NCBI RefSeq assembly: GCF_023856365.1
Contig: NC_064544.1
Coordinates: 26,078,399 to 26,142,398, forward strand
Reading direction: 5' to 3'
Length of the DNA stretch: 64,000 nucleotides
Source of the DNA: Brienomyrus brachyistius
Lineage: Eukaryota; Chordata; Actinopteri; Osteoglossiformes; Mormyridae
In this document: positions 32,936-45,704 of the stretch, in pieces
How the letters are laid out: each line of letters starts with the position of its first letter
How positions within the stretch are numbered: the stretch's first letter is position 1
Notes under the pieces: generated by a model
The model's input: only the letters and a program-made list of their open reading frames with translations
Told to the model about the DNA's origin: nothing
Database searches by the model: none
Translations under genes and position numbers: made by a program

Positions 32936-34040
32936 CAACTGTGTATGAGTAGCATTTATGCTGTTTCTTGAGTGTGAGCTAGTACATAAACCAGCTAGTG
33001 CTCACCATTGCAAAAATACTCTAGCTTTCTGTCATACACATTTTTTTATTTTCTTACATTGTCCGTTTTTGTTCATAGTCTGTAATATTCTGAATAACGA
33101 CAATGTAGAGGAAAAACAGATTAAATTCTCCTTGTTTGTAATTTCCCCATGTAATCCACTGCCTTGTGGTAAGAGGTGCAAAAGTCAGACGCGTTGAATG
33201 ATGAGGATACGATATTGAGTTTAGTTCTTGAGAGGATTTATTCATATGATATTTTAACACACAGTACTTTGAACTGGTTTGTTTGGCGCAAAAGGGCCGA
33301 TATGCAGACACCATCACACATGGCAAATACGGTCAATGACTGTTTCACTTTGCACCTTCAGCCCTGAGCCGCGTAATCTCAGCACCTTTAATAACAACCA
33401 TTGCTGCCTCCTACAGGTGGGAATACACTTAGACAATAGTAAATATCACTAAGGCAGGCAAGTACCTCTCGTTTCAAGTGTTGCAATACTATATAACATT
33501 ATATTATAAACAATAAATACGAATAAATAAAAACATTAAACAAATAAACATAATCAATAATATTCATGAATAATTATGCTTAATATACAAATAAAAGAAT
33601 AGCTCCTGCAGATGATTTCAGATAACTACTGGAACAATGAGTTCTGGAGGGGAGCAAGCTCTGTTACATGCTATAGAAATGTTGATCTGATTCCTTTCAT
33701 TATCAGATTGTTACCACTGTTAAAAACCACAGATATTGTATTCTGATTGTATGCATTTCCTTATTAGGGCATGTCAGTTACTTCTGTTAAAAAATCCGTT
33801 TATTCTGACGTCGTAAATTTCCTGATCAGAGTTTACCCTCTTTAAAGTGATGGAGGTCCACTTGTGCGAAAGATACATCGATATGCATATGAGATTTCGT
33901 TTGTGCCAAAAATATGTAAATAGCACACAGTCCATGTCGACTGAGCATGTGACAAAGAATTTTTCTGTGACAATTCTATTTTGTCAATGAGTTTGTCTGT
34001 GGAGCCCCTGAAGGGACCTAATGGTGTCCGCTAATTAGAT
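32936..34040. other. No gene or recognised repeat
   Basis: About 1.1 kb of anonymous A/T-rich sequence. Short ORFs at 32958-33367 overlap on both strands without domains. Confidence 0.45.
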
Positions 34041-34057
34041 ACCCAGAAATAAACTGT

Positions 34058-34342
34058 GTGGCTCCTGCCCAAGCATTGCTGCCCAAACAGCAGCTTCCTC
34101 CTTATGCCACCGAGGGAGGAGTAGCCAGTGGTTCCCCTGCCCCTTCCCCTCTCCCCCCTGCAGACGAGGATCATAACCATTCAGCACCCGACTCTACCTC
34201 CTTCTCGGTGAAGAAGTGCCGTGGCGAAACACTCAGGCAGCAGGACGAGGTAGCAGAAATTCTTGCCCCTATGTTGGTATGTCCAAATCCTCAAGGGGGA
34301 GATAAGGTTTGCTCATCTGACACTGTAGATGAAGGAGTTGAA
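34058..34342 (+). pseudogene. Retrovirus-like gag fragment, part 1
   Basis: A Pro/Ser-rich frame that continues, after the CR1 insertion, into a capsid-like stretch at 35338-35521. By position it would be the region upstream of the capsid in a gag polyprotein. There is no strong motif in this half; the assignment depends on the second half. The last eight bases (34335-34342) are the target duplication of the CR1. Confidence 0.4.
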
Positions 34343-35329
34343 CATAAGAACATAAGAACTATACAAACGAGACGAGGCCATTCGGCCCATCAAGCTCGCT
34401 TGGGGAGAACTAAACTAATAGCTCAGAGTCGTTAAAATCTTATCTAGCTCTGATTTAAAGGAACCCAAGGATTCAGCTTGCACTACATTATCAGGAAGAC
34501 TATTCCATACTCTACACGCTGCGTAAAGAAGTGCTTCCTTAAATCCAGCTTGAAATGTTCTCCCGCTAATTTCCACCTATGGCCACGAGTTCGTGTATTT
34601 AAACTAATGCTGAAGTAACTATTTGGTTGAACAGCATCCAAACCTGTTAGAATCTTATATACCTGGATCATGTCCCCCCTCAATCTCCTTTGCTTGAGAC
34701 TGAACAGATTTAGCTCAAGTAACCGTTCCTCGTATGACATTCCTCTAAGACCAGGAATCATTTTTGTGGCCCTACGCTGCACCTTTTCTAAGGCCACAAT
34801 GTCCTTTTTAAGATATGGTGACCAAACCTGCACACAATATTCTAGGTGAGGTCTCACCAAGGAATTGTATAATCTTAGCATTACCTCCCTTGACTTAAAC
34901 TCCACACACCTGGAGATATACCCCAACATCCTATTGGCCTTTTTTATTGCTTCCCCACACTGGCGAGAATGGGACATGGAAGCATCAACATACACACCAA
35001 GGTCTTTCTCATGATCAGCTACCTTTATTTCAGTGACACCCATGAAATACCTGTACTTTATATTTCTGCTCCCTAGATGGAGTACCTTATATTTATCGAC
35101 GTTAAATTTCATCTGCCAGGTATCGGCCCAGTCACTAATTAAATCAAGATCCCGCTGTAGCTGCTGAGCCACTAATTCAGTATCTGCTACACCACCCACC
35201 TTGGTGTCATCTGCAAATTTCACCAGTTTACTGTATATATTGGTATCCATATCATTTATGTAAATTAGGAACAATAGTGGTCCTAAAATCGAACCCTGCG
35301 GTACCCCACTATGAACGCAAGCCCACTGT
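34343..35329 (-). mobile_element. CR1-type LINE, 5'-truncated, with target duplication
   Basis: Encodes, on the - strand, the reverse-transcriptase end: SGVPQGSILGPLLFLIYIND, FADDTK (the catalytic box), LVRPHLEYCVQVWSPYLKKD and RTRGHRWKLAGEHF, then the 3' end with 'gatgggccgaatggcc' and a (TTATGTTC)n tail. The octamer GAGTTGAA flanks it (34335-34342 and 35330-35337). Against the copy at 57825 it has a 4-bp deletion near 34517 that shifts the frame before the last 35 residues. The protein otherwise differs from that copy at only about three positions over some 215 residues, so both are young. Confidence 0.88.
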
Positions 35330-35521
35330 GAGTTGAAGGACATTGCCAGTGACCTGCTGGACCCCAGGCAGAACAGGCCTCACCATGCGACAGCCCTTCA
35401 GAGACTGGTCCTCCTGCGCATGGACTGGGGCATGATGCATCAGTTTAAACAGGAGCCTGGTAAATCCTGCGAGTGCTACACCAAGCGACTGATGGCAGCA
35501 TTCTCCAACTACAGTGGGATG
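35330..35521 (+). pseudogene. Retrovirus-like gag (capsid) fragment, part 2, runs into gap
   Basis: Reads LRMDWGMMHQFKQEPGKSCE and YTKRLMAAFSNYSGM, a pattern of the capsid major-homology neighbourhood in fish endogenous retrovirus-like gag proteins. The frame is shifted by one base relative to part 1 once the CR1 and its target duplication are discounted, and it is cut by the 500-N gap. A decayed copy; not expected to be functional. Confidence 0.5.
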
Positions 35522-36021
35522 NNNNNNNNNNNNNNNNNNNNNNNNNNNNNNNNNNNNNNNNNNNNNNNNNNNNNNNNNNNNNNNNNNNNNNNNNNNNNNN
35601 NNNNNNNNNNNNNNNNNNNNNNNNNNNNNNNNNNNNNNNNNNNNNNNNNNNNNNNNNNNNNNNNNNNNNNNNNNNNNNNNNNNNNNNNNNNNNNNNNNNN
35701 NNNNNNNNNNNNNNNNNNNNNNNNNNNNNNNNNNNNNNNNNNNNNNNNNNNNNNNNNNNNNNNNNNNNNNNNNNNNNNNNNNNNNNNNNNNNNNNNNNNN
35801 NNNNNNNNNNNNNNNNNNNNNNNNNNNNNNNNNNNNNNNNNNNNNNNNNNNNNNNNNNNNNNNNNNNNNNNNNNNNNNNNNNNNNNNNNNNNNNNNNNNN
35901 NNNNNNNNNNNNNNNNNNNNNNNNNNNNNNNNNNNNNNNNNNNNNNNNNNNNNNNNNNNNNNNNNNNNNNNNNNNNNNNNNNNNNNNNNNNNNNNNNNNN
36001 NNNNNNNNNNNNNNNNNNNNN
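35522..36021. other. Assembly gap of exactly 500 N
   Basis: The round number indicates a placeholder of unknown true size. The frames annotated across it are meaningless. Confidence 0.99.
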
Positions 36022-36140
36022 CACAAGCCCGTCACCTGGGGGTTCTGGGTTTGAATCCCTTATTGAACATTGTGATATGAAAAGCACATCTCAGAGTGTT
36101 TGGGTTGGATATTTGATCACATATCCCTAAATAATATTAA
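36022..36140 (+). repeat. tRNA-like SINE head, truncated by the gap
   Basis: 'gtcacctgggggttctgggt' and 'ttgaatccc' form a B-box-like motif. A related head with the same 'ctgtcacctgggggat' motif lies at 52800-52860. The rest of the element is lost in the gap. Confidence 0.4.
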
Positions 36141-36195
36141 TTGTGAAAAAATACATTTCTGAAAACCCTGCAGCCAAAAGCCTAAATTAACATAT

Positions 36196-36425
36196 ACATC
36201 ATCCATCCATCCATCCATTATAACCCCTTCTCAAGTACAGTTCCATGGTGAGTCTTTCCCTAAAAAGCCCAGAGCAGGGTACAGCCTGGTGGGGTGTCAG
36301 TCCATCACAGAGCACATCCACTCACACACAATGGGCCATTTTTAGACCCCATTTTGCCCTAAATGCATGTTTTGTGTGAGTGGGGGGGCGGGAACCAGAG
36401 CACCTGCAGTCAGAGGCGTCATGCT
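36196..36425 (-). mobile_element. Diverged SINE copy
   Basis: ATCC tail at 36204-36218, then 'gagcagggtacagcctggtg', 'cagtccatcacagagcacat' and 'gggcgggaaccagagcacct'. This is the plan of the SINE at 4988 but with many differences. Its head end is not clear. Confidence 0.5.
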
Positions 36426-37449
36426 GATTAGAGACTGAAGGGGCTCTGGGCCCCTAAGGGTTTTTAGATTTAGGTTCCAGACTGTTTAGCCTGTTTCACA
36501 CTATTTCTCGAGTCACAGGGCATATAATTATCATATAATTATCATATGAATATCATTGCTGGTGATAGATTTTTTTCCGTATTTACTATGTTTATGTATT
36601 TACAGCAAGATTTAAATAAATTCTGAACAACAGAATTTGTGCTCAATTTGCAACTTTTTTTTCCTTGTAATTTTACAATGTAAGGTTGGGAATGACTTTA
36701 ATAATCAAACCTACAACTCCCATGATCCTTTGCTTCAGTAAGTTAACATGGCAGCAAAGAGCAGTATGCTTAGAGCAGTTATTAAAATGAAAACTTTCAT
36801 AACACATTAACATTTACTGCACCAGCTGAATAGCTAACATACTGATTACTGCACTGTATTATTCATATACAAAATCACATTTTATCCTGTAAGAAATGTG
36901 ACTGGGGTGAGACATAGATCACACACCTATGCTAGTCTAATACACAGCTACATTATCATGGTTAAACAAAGAAGCCTGAGGAAACGCTGCATCAGAGACA
37001 GAACAAGCAGCAAAACAGGACAGAAGGAGCGACAGGGTCTGTGACTGTAGGTGGGCATGTAGCTACTGCAGCAATCAGCCAGGAGCAGCTCATCATGTGC
37101 TGAGTTTAAGCTACGGTGTCTTTGCTATTGATTTGGTGATTTAGTCTTCAGAGGAGGAGGGGGTTGATTTAGTGATTCCCAGAGAGAGACTGGGGAGGGA
37201 CAGTTAGATTAGGAGACGCCATATTCAAGTGGAAGTAGGACGTTCTGCCAAAACACTCTTTGGAAGCAAACAAGGAAGCTGCTTGTGGTAGATGATGCCT
37301 AATGGGGTCAAAGATGGGGGGGGGGGCATATTTACCTTTCAGTGGTGTCTCCTTTAAGAGCAGACGTGTCAGTGATCACCTGATAGTCTGTAGCTCACGG
37401 TATGTGTGAGCTGAGCTGCTCTTCAGCACGTTGGGTGCCATGGAGACTG
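36426..37449. other. No gene or recognised repeat
   Basis: About 1 kb of anonymous sequence, including a G run at 37315-37326. Confidence 0.45.
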
Positions 37450-39700
37450 TGGTTGGTATTTATCCTTTTTTTAAGTGATCAAATTTTTATTGAACAAGTA
37501 TTAACATAGAAGGAAAAACAACAGACTGCCCACCTTCTAACTGGTCACGAATGTCGAACAGAAGGTCTCTTACAATCCATAAGAAACGTAGAAATGGTAG
37601 ATTTAACAGAGGCCCAGTATCTAGGAGGAGGAGGAAGAGGAAGCATAGAGCTAATAAAATTAATGCTTGGCAGCACATTCAGTTTAATAATGGCCAGCCT
37701 TGTCTGGAATGAGAGGGAGAGAGGAAGACCACGAGGAGATGGAGACCTTAATACCCCCCAGAACATGGGGAAAGCTGGCAGCTGTAAGCTCCAGGACTGA
37801 GGGGTAGATGTCCAACCCATGTATCTGAAAGACGTCGCCTGAGGAACAGAAGAAGGAAACGAGGAAAAGTGACATGCAGGATTCAGTGGAAGAAGAGAAG
37901 ACTTTGCCCAGTTAATCTTATCGCGACAGGGATTTCATATGTCTGAGACAGATTAAGGACATGAGGAAGACCAGCTGGGGCATTGCCAAGGTAACGGAGC
38001 AGATCCTCAGCATATAAGGAGACTGTCTGAGGAAAACCTTTAACCAGGATAGGAGACATGAGATCTGACTGATGGAGAGCTGTGGCTACGGGCTCTAATG
38101 AGAGGATTAAAGAGTAAAGGGATAGTGGACAGCCCTGCCTGGCACCTCGAAGGAGCAGAAAAGGAGGAGAGATGTTGGTATCAGTCAGGAGGAGTGAGGA
38201 GGGGGAGGAGTAAAGGGTCTGAATCATGTTGGTAAAATAGGAGCCAAAGCCCATTCTGTCCTGGACCCTCCACAAAAATTCATCCTATCAAAAGCCTTCT
38301 CTGTATCTAAGGAGAGGCGCATGCTATCGGTGACATGGTGGGATTTAATAAAGCCAGTTTGGTCAATTTACAAATCACCGCTTGCAGCCGAAGAGCAAGA
38401 ACATTCACAAGCAACTTGACATCGGCGTTTATCAGAGACAGCAGGTGGCAGCAGGATAGTCTGAGGGGTTTTTCACTTTGTTTAAACAGTAAAATCATCA
38501 CAGATGAATTAGGAGAAGGATATGGAAGAGTGGAGTAGAAAGCAGTTTCCAAAGTTCGAAAAGAATATGGAGAGGGAGACCATCAGGCCCTGAAGATTTC
38601 CCTGAGCTCATGGAGTCCAGAACCTCTATAAGTTCAGTGATTGAAAGAGGAGCATCAAGCACAGAGGCTTCTGGACCTGAGAGGCGGCGGAGGGGTTAGG
38701 CATCAAGAAACAAATCAGGATCGGAGGTTGGGGAGACAGAAGGGGGGGAGACGGAGGGGGGGAGAATAAATCCAAGTAAAATTGAAAAAAGCAGTTGCTG
38801 ATTCCCAGAGGGTTGGTGGTTTGGACCCCATCTATAGATTTAACTGAAGAGATCATTGAAAATGAGTCACACTGCTTAAGCCTGAGAGCCAATAGTTTTA
38901 CTAGGTCTGTCACCAGACACATAATAGTGAGACCTGGTGCGATGAACCACAAACTCGGCGCGGTGTGACCAGAAGAGTATTCAGCTCGGCCTTTGTGTTA
39001 GAAATACGGATCTCATGGTCCTGATCCACCACTGCAAGGCTCAGTTTCTAACTGAGAGGCGCTTTTCAAGATCAGAAATCATCTGATGACATTTGTAGTC
39101 AGGCTGCTAGCGAAAGCAACCTTGGCATCACAAAGGAAGCACTTATCAGCCATGCAGCAGTAGGCTGGGTCATCGGTGGAGCCCCCATTAACAGAGATAA
39201 ATTCTTCAAGTCTAGGGGTCAAATAAGCTATAAATTTGATTCTGAAGCAAAGTATTAAATCTCCATTGCAAGGCCTGAGGAGGTAGAGAGGGCAAAGCCA
39301 ACAGGGGTAAAGCACACTTGTGATCAGATAAAGAAGAGAAAAGCAGAGAAGCATTAGAAACAGCAGGTATGAGAAACAAAGATGTAATATATGCCAGACT
39401 GGGACCTGAAGCGAGGAGAGAATAAAGCGTTTTCTCTGGTGGAGGGGTTCATTAGACGGAATGAGACCAAATTGAGGTCCTCCACAGATTTACACAGGGA
39501 ACGAGTGGAGGGGGGCACCTGGCTCTCCACGGGAGAGGGTGATTTATCCAGGACAGGGTCGTGGATGGCAGTTCCAATAACAAGCTCATATTCCTGGAGT
39601 TTGAGGATATGGTTAGACAGATACAGGAAGAATGAGCCCCTCAGGTCAGAAAGAATATAAGAGAACCTGCCATCAGCATTTCCTCCTGAATTGAGAATAT
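37450..39700 (-). mobile_element. Tx1/L1-type LINE, copy A, degraded
   Basis: On the - strand, in order: SITELIEVLDSMSSGKSSGP (start of the reverse transcriptase, about 38650-38560), INADVKLLVNVLALRLQAVI, a DTEKAFDRM box near 38300, GARQGCPLS and SLYAEDLLRYL. These follow the blocks of L1/Tx1-clade reverse transcriptases, which copy the element RNA at the insertion site. The catalytic YADD is changed to YAED, and stops and frameshifts separate the blocks. The part above about 39000 is too decayed to assign. No target duplication seen. Confidence 0.7.
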
Positions 39701-41620
39701 GAATTTGAAGGCCCCCCTGAGCAGAATGACCAGCTCACATCTCCGAGAGGAAGCCGATGAGGAGGAAGCAACCCTGTAGAACCTGTAGCCGCTCACTGCA
39801 TCCCGCTGTAGTAAATGGAAAGTTGGGGCCGCTTAGCAGCTGAGCAAGAGGAAGGTGACACTGACAATTACAGAGCTGGTTCTGGCCGGTTCTGTTTGTC
39901 TGCACACAGAGACAGTAACTGTGAACCTTCTTTCTTATGGCATAGAATGATAAACTTGAGGCAGAAGTATAAAGGAGCTGCACAATAAAATAAGGAGGTA
40001 AATAGGAAACAGGTTCCAAGGCCGCTGTGATCCAGGGAACCACAGAGGTGAGTAAAATATTTTACATGAATACTGGTCTCTCTGAACTGGATTGGCTGAG
40101 GCAACTTAAACTCGCAGGAATGTCTGGGACCCAAGCAGTTTTCTTTCAAGCAAAGTTTGAATCTGCCCAGCGCTGGTGAATGACTGGTAAAGAGAACTCT
40201 GTCCTACAACAGAGAGAATAAAAAAGGAGACAGTCCATCCCAACCAGCCGACACCATCATACGCCACTGGACCAGTCGCCACTGGCATCACAGTCACATC
40301 AGCCTGAGCAGCCCCGTGCCCCAGCTGACCTGACATCCCCTGTCTCCAGTCATACTCATTCCAGAACTGGCGAGCTGCAAAGCACAGGAAGCCCGTTGGG
40401 CCCAGATGACAGCAGCCAACTACACGATTCCAGGGTCCAGTTGCTCATGGCTGGAGTGGCAGGACCTGATGGTGACCGTATGTTAGTCCACTGACCCTGG
40501 GCTGATGATGACCTCAATGAAGTAGCGTGGAGCGTCACCAACCCCCTGATAAACAGGGGGAGTGAGGTTTGCAAAAGAACTGGGATAGTTCTACAGAGAA
40601 TTTCGATCTCCTCTTGCAATGCTGATGGAGGTAAATAGTGCCCATTGTGGAATAGCAAGACCAAGCAACATGAATGCAGACCCAGTTGTGACCGACTACG
40701 AAGCCCATTTTAAATAGTTTCTTAAACAGACTGAGACCGGACATAGCTGCAAACAGACCTGTGATTCTGGCAAATCACATTTAATTGAACAACATGTGAA
40801 ATACGCAGAGAAGTTACTAAGAGGCAGAGCGCAGAAACAACAGAACAAAAAGGACGACGCTCTACAAGGCAATGCTCACCGTGGTGCAGAGCACTGGAAA
40901 TATAACGGCATGAGGACAAGGACGGGGCAGAAGCAGGGGCTCAGGGAGGGGCAGGGGCAGGATCCAAGGCGATAACGCGGCGGCCGGGGGGGACTGAGTC
41001 GAGGGTGGGGGATGGGAAGGGGTGAGTCCAAATACACACTGGGGAAAGACTCACCCCTACACTCTAGGAGTGGGGGGGGGGGGGGGGTGGCAGGGGGCAG
41101 CCGCATGTGTCACTGGCCAAAGGTGCAGAGGATGAGAGGAAGGATCTGGGCCCCTGGGTGAGATGATGTATGAGTGCGGATGACTGGGAGTATATTTCAG
41201 CGTCCGATACACCCAGACAGTCAGTACTGGTTTGCAGTCCAGTTTGAGGGCAAATCTTTTACGTTTACCAGACTGTGTCAGGGATACTGTGAATGGCCGA
41301 CGATTTATAATGAAGCTCTGAAGACAGCCTGAGCTCTCTGGGCTTGTCACCAGGCACGGCTCTCCTACAGCATGTAGATGACTTTCTGCTAGCGGCACCA
41401 TCTGAAGGACAATGTGAAAAAGACACTGTAACACTACTATGCCATTTGGCAGAGCACCGGCACAAAGCCAGCCTGTCAAAATTATAATTCAGGAAAACTG
41501 AATGTCTGGGGCATCGTGTATCGGCCAATGGGAAGTCATTAGATGCAGGAAGAGTAACAGGGATTGTTTTTTTTGCCCAGCCACCCACCACCCCCCCCCC
41601 CTTTGGAGGACAACTTTATT
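39701..41620. other. No recognised gene; G/C-rich, poly-G and poly-C tracts
   Basis: Several overlapping - strand ORFs (for example 41057-41479, 140 codons, with LKLDCKPVLTVWVYRTLKYT) show no domain I recognise. Homopolymer runs occur at 41073-41087 (G) and 41591-41602 (C). Could contain decayed LINE sequence or unrecognised exons. Confidence 0.35.
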
Positions 41621-41959
41621 TTTAATGACATTTTCAGTTACAAAACTTTAGTGAAGCTGTACCTCAACCACCTACATACTCCCTCAAAACAGTAAATAAT
41701 AAAATTAAACAGGAAGGGAGAGAGAAGAGAGACTCGACAGGACTTTGAACACAGACACACAGATGGACAGACAGACAGACAGACAGACAAATAGATAGAC
41801 AGAAATTAAGTGCATGTATATTTGTATCAGATAAATAAATAAATAGATGATGTGTGGGGATGTTCGGAATTCATTAGATTAGTTAGTTAATAGCATGAAG
41901 TTGTAATGTAACGTAATGTATGTGTTTATTGGGAATTAGCTCACAGGCAAGTCTAGAGG
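41621..41959. repeat. Spacer with (GACA)n/(GATA)n microsatellite
   Basis: 'gacagacagacagacagaca' at about 41769-41790, then ATAG and ATAA repeats. No gene. Confidence 0.75.
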
Positions 41960-42556
41960 GGTGATAAAAGACCCCAGACTTCTTGGAAATGTGGAAGTTG
42001 ATGCTGAAATGTTATTTTTTTCCATTCACATCTGTTCTCTGACGAGGTTTAACCACTGCATGATGTTTAGTGTGTTTCTAGTTTTCCTGCTTAACAGGAT
42101 TGTTTTTTTGGCAATTGCCAAGGCAACAAGTAGAGGTCTGAAATTTGGGATTAGTGGATTTATTGTTGAATGATCACCAAGCAGACAGAGGGATGGGGAT
42201 AGTGGAATGATACCATCCATAATACAAGAGATTGTGTTGATGACTTTTTGCAAAAAGTGTTAAGTTGGGGGACATGAGCAGATGGAGTGGAAATACTCAT
42301 CTACAGTTTTTAAAGTTCAATGTGAACAAATATCACTCTCTATAAATCCCATCTTGTGCATTTTCTGCTGGGTGATGTGTACTCTGTGGATCACCTTATA
42401 TTGTATAAGCTGAAGATTAGTGTTATTAGTCATTGTGAAGGTGTTCCTACAGATTTGGAGCCGGAATTCCTTATCAGGAGTGAATGACAGATCTGTTCCC
42501 AGGCTTCGACTGCAATGGAAATCATTGAATTTGCCATAGATATTAGTTTATATAAT

Positions 42557-42914
42557 CCATCCATCCATCCATTTTCTAAACCGCTTATCCTACTGGGTCG
42601 CGGGGGGTCCGGAGCCTATCCCGGAAGCAATGGGCACGAGGCAGGGAACAACATAGGATGGGGGGCCAGCCCATCGCAGGGCACACTCACACACCATTCA
42701 CTCACGCATGCATTCCTATGGGCAATTTAGTAACTCCAATTAGCCTCAGCATGTTTTTGGACTGTGGGGGGAAACCGGAGTACCCGGAGGAAACCCCACG
42801 ACGACATGGGGAGAACATGCAAACTCCACACACATGTGACCCAGGCGGAGACTCGAACCCGGATCCCAGAGGTGTGAGGCAGCAGTGCTAACCACTGCAC
42901 CACCATGCCGCCCC
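42557..42914 (-). mobile_element. tRNA-derived SINE, full length, 13-bp target duplication
   Basis: Same family as 4988-5349, from the ATCC tail to the head 'accactgcaccaccatgccg'. It is flanked by the perfect 13-mer TAGTTTATATAAT (42544-42556 and 42915-42927), showing insertion by LINE machinery into copy B. Confidence 0.92.
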
Positions 42915-43473
42915 TAGTTTATATAATTTTGAAAGATTTTTTTTCTGATTTGGTATTTTGAGTATTTACTCTACTAATTGGGACGGCTGTAGATTGTTGT
43001 TAGATGGACTGATCTTAGATTTCAGGGCTGCTTTAAGTTGGAGGTAATGAAGAAACTGCTTGTCTCCTATGTCATACAAATGAGTAAGATGTGGAAAAGT
43101 GATAAGGCTGTTGCTATGGAATAGGTGCTCAAGATGTGTGATACCCTTCAGTTCTCATGCATTAAGGAAAAATGTTTTTTTTTTAGTTGAAAATCTGGGT
43201 ATATTGGAGTGTATTTGCAAGGTTTCATATTTACATAAAATTTTTTGTTGATTTTCCACCAGGCTGTCAAAGTTGTTGAAATTACAGTGTTATTACAACA
43301 GCTGTAGAGTTTTAGAGCAGTGCTAAGAAATGGTCAGTCTGCAAGTAGAACTTCTTTACATTCAGACTGTTCTATTTATAATCACTGGTTATTCTGTTGG
43401 TTTGGATGTATCCAGTTCACAATATTTTGTAGCTGATTTCCTAAATAATAATTTTCAAAGTTTGGTGCTTCAA

Positions 43474-43602
43474 AGGGGTGGCATGGTGGTGCAGTGGTTA
43501 GTACTGTTACCTCACACCTCTGGGAGCCGGGTTCGAGTCTCCGCCTGGGTCACATGTGTGTGGAGTTTGCATGTTCTCCCCATGTCGTCGTGGGGTTTTA
43601 GT
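43474..43602 (+). mobile_element. SINE, head half only
   Basis: 'ggtggcatggtggtgcagtg' and 'gccgggttcgagtctccgcc' are the tRNA-like head in + orientation. The copy stops at 'catgtcgtcgtggggtttt'. It lies in the same LINE as the SINE at 42557, in the opposite orientation. Confidence 0.8.
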
Positions 43603-45500
43603 TAGAAATTTTGGAAAACGAATTAATTAGAGTGATAGTCTCATTTATAGAGTTTAAAGGCTCTTGCAGATAAAGTAATATGTCATCGGCACAGAGACTA
43701 ATCTTATGATGGGTGTTGAGTGTTTGTATTCCTTTGATGATGTTATTTAGCCTGATTGCAGCAGCAAGAGGTTCATTGAAGAGGGCGAAAAGTGATGGTG
43801 AGAGTGGACATCCTCGCCTGGTTCCCCTGTGCAGTGTGAAACTCTGTGATGTTATAGCATTAGTAACAACTGCTGCTATTGGTGAGCTGTACAATGTCTG
43901 CACCCAATGAATAAATGATTCTCCAAAACCAAATTTGTGTAGTGTTGCAAGTAAAAAGTTCCAGTTTACTCTGTCAAATGCTTTTTCCGCATCAAATGAT
44001 AATATTACTGTTTCTTTTTGTTTTTTTTCTAGATATATTAATTAGGTTAAATAATCTGCATATGTTATTTGCAGAATGCCTGCCTTTGATAAATCCGGGT
44101 TGGTCTGGGTGTGTCAGTGATGGAGTTACGATTTCTAACCTGGAGTCTAGTGCTTTGCTGATGATTTTAAGATCTGTATTAAGTAGTAATATGAGACAAT
44201 AACTAGAGCAGAGAGATGGGTCCTTATTGGGTTTCAGCAGTATGGAGATGAGAGCAGTATTCATGTGTAAAGAAGCTGTTGAACTATATTTAATGTGTTG
44301 CACCATTTTGAGAAACAGTGGTGATATTATTTTCCAAAAATGTTTGAAGAATTCAACAGGGAAGCCATCAGCTGTGGGAGCTTCATTGCTGGGCATTTTA
44401 TTATGGGCTGTATTAAATTCATACAATGTTAATGGCATGTCCAACTGATCTGTTTGTTTTATGTTGAGTTTGGGTAATTCTATATTATCGAAAAAGGAGT
44501 TAATGTCTATTAAGTTTGGTTCGTTATCTGGGGTATACAATTTTTTATAAAAGTGTTTGAAAACATCATTTATTTCTTCAGGAGATTGAATGATTTTTCC
44601 TGTTTCATTTTAAATGCCTGGAATAAGTGATTTTTCTTTATTCCATTTAAGTTGATTTGCCAGATATTTACCAGCTTTGTTATTATATTCAAAATTATCA
44701 TGTCTAAGTCTCTCAGTCATAAATTGAGTTTTTTTATTTATTACACTGTTAAGTTGTAGGTTAGTGTTGGACAGTTCCTCTTGAAGTTGCTCATTGGGGT
44801 CTCATAACTGCATCATTTAGCTCTTTGATTTCCAGTTCGAGTTTTTTTTCGAGTTCCTTTTCTTTTTTTTCTTGTAGGATGAGTATGATATAATTTAACC
44901 TCTTAGTGCTGCTTTGGCTGTTTCCCATAGTATTGTAGGAGAAGATTCTGGAGAATCATTTATTTCCATGATGGATGCCCACTCTTTGGTGAAAAATACG
45001 TTAAAGTCAGGATCTTACAAAGAAGTATTAAATCTTGATCTAGCCGTGGGTTGTTTAAATTGTTTAATGCTTAAATCGAGTGTTACCGGTGTATGGTCAG
45101 TAATTATGATGGGATGGATTATGGACTCCAAGATATCTGGTATGATTGAATTGCTGGCTAGAAAAAAATCAATACGTGAGAAGGATTGATGGGGTGGAGA
45201 AAAGTGTGAGTATCTCTGTTTGCTGAGTTTTTTCAGATGCCAGTGGTTGGAAAGACCAAATGCATCCATGTATTGTTTCAGTGGAGTGACAATTTCTGAA
45301 ATTAACAGCAGTAGATGATCCACTGTATCTAAAGTGGGATTAATGACGCCTCCAATTATAATTTTAGAGTCTGATAAGTGCGATAATGTGTGACACAATG
45401 TACGGAAAACGACAGAGTTGTCAGTATTAGGTCCATATATATTTGCAATAGTTAGGTTAGTATTGTTAATGGTTATGTTAATAATGACATATCATCCCTC

Positions 45501-45690
45501 AGTATACGAATTTAGATATGGTATGAATGTAGTGATGGGTTGGATGATATGACAGGACACACTAGAGAAAAATAGCAATAATAATAATAACTTTAAAAAT
45601 CTATATACTGTATATACTCTTATGAGGCAGGTCATTATTCCCATAATAACATAAAAATAGTAACAGCGATTTAAAAAATTCCAAAGCCTC
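45501..45690. other. Spacer between LINE and retrovirus remnant
   Basis: A/T-rich with a short AAT microsatellite (45571-45590). No gene. Confidence 0.4.
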
Positions 45691-45704
45691 AAACTAAGAA
45701 ACAG

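Larger units (their letters stand above)
41960..45500 (-). mobile_element. Tx1/L1-type LINE, copy B, with two nested SINEs
   Basis: On the - strand, the endonuclease end (HFSPPHQSFSRIDFFLAS, IITDHTPVTLDL; 45400-45010) is followed by the reverse-transcriptase blocks (44540-43600), including MPSNEAPTADGFPVEFFKHF, LNTDLKIISKALDSRLE, GTRRGCPLSP and SLCADDILLYL. The C-terminal part runs to about 41960 (NPLIPNFRPLLVALAIAKKT). The catalytic YADD reads CADD. Several frameshifts and stops break the ORF. SINEs at 42557-42914 and 43474-43602 lie inside it. Better preserved than copy A but not intact. Confidence 0.8.

Noticed and set aside
35333..36130. Long ORFs spanning 35333-36130
   Set aside because: They cross the 500-N gap and are not real.
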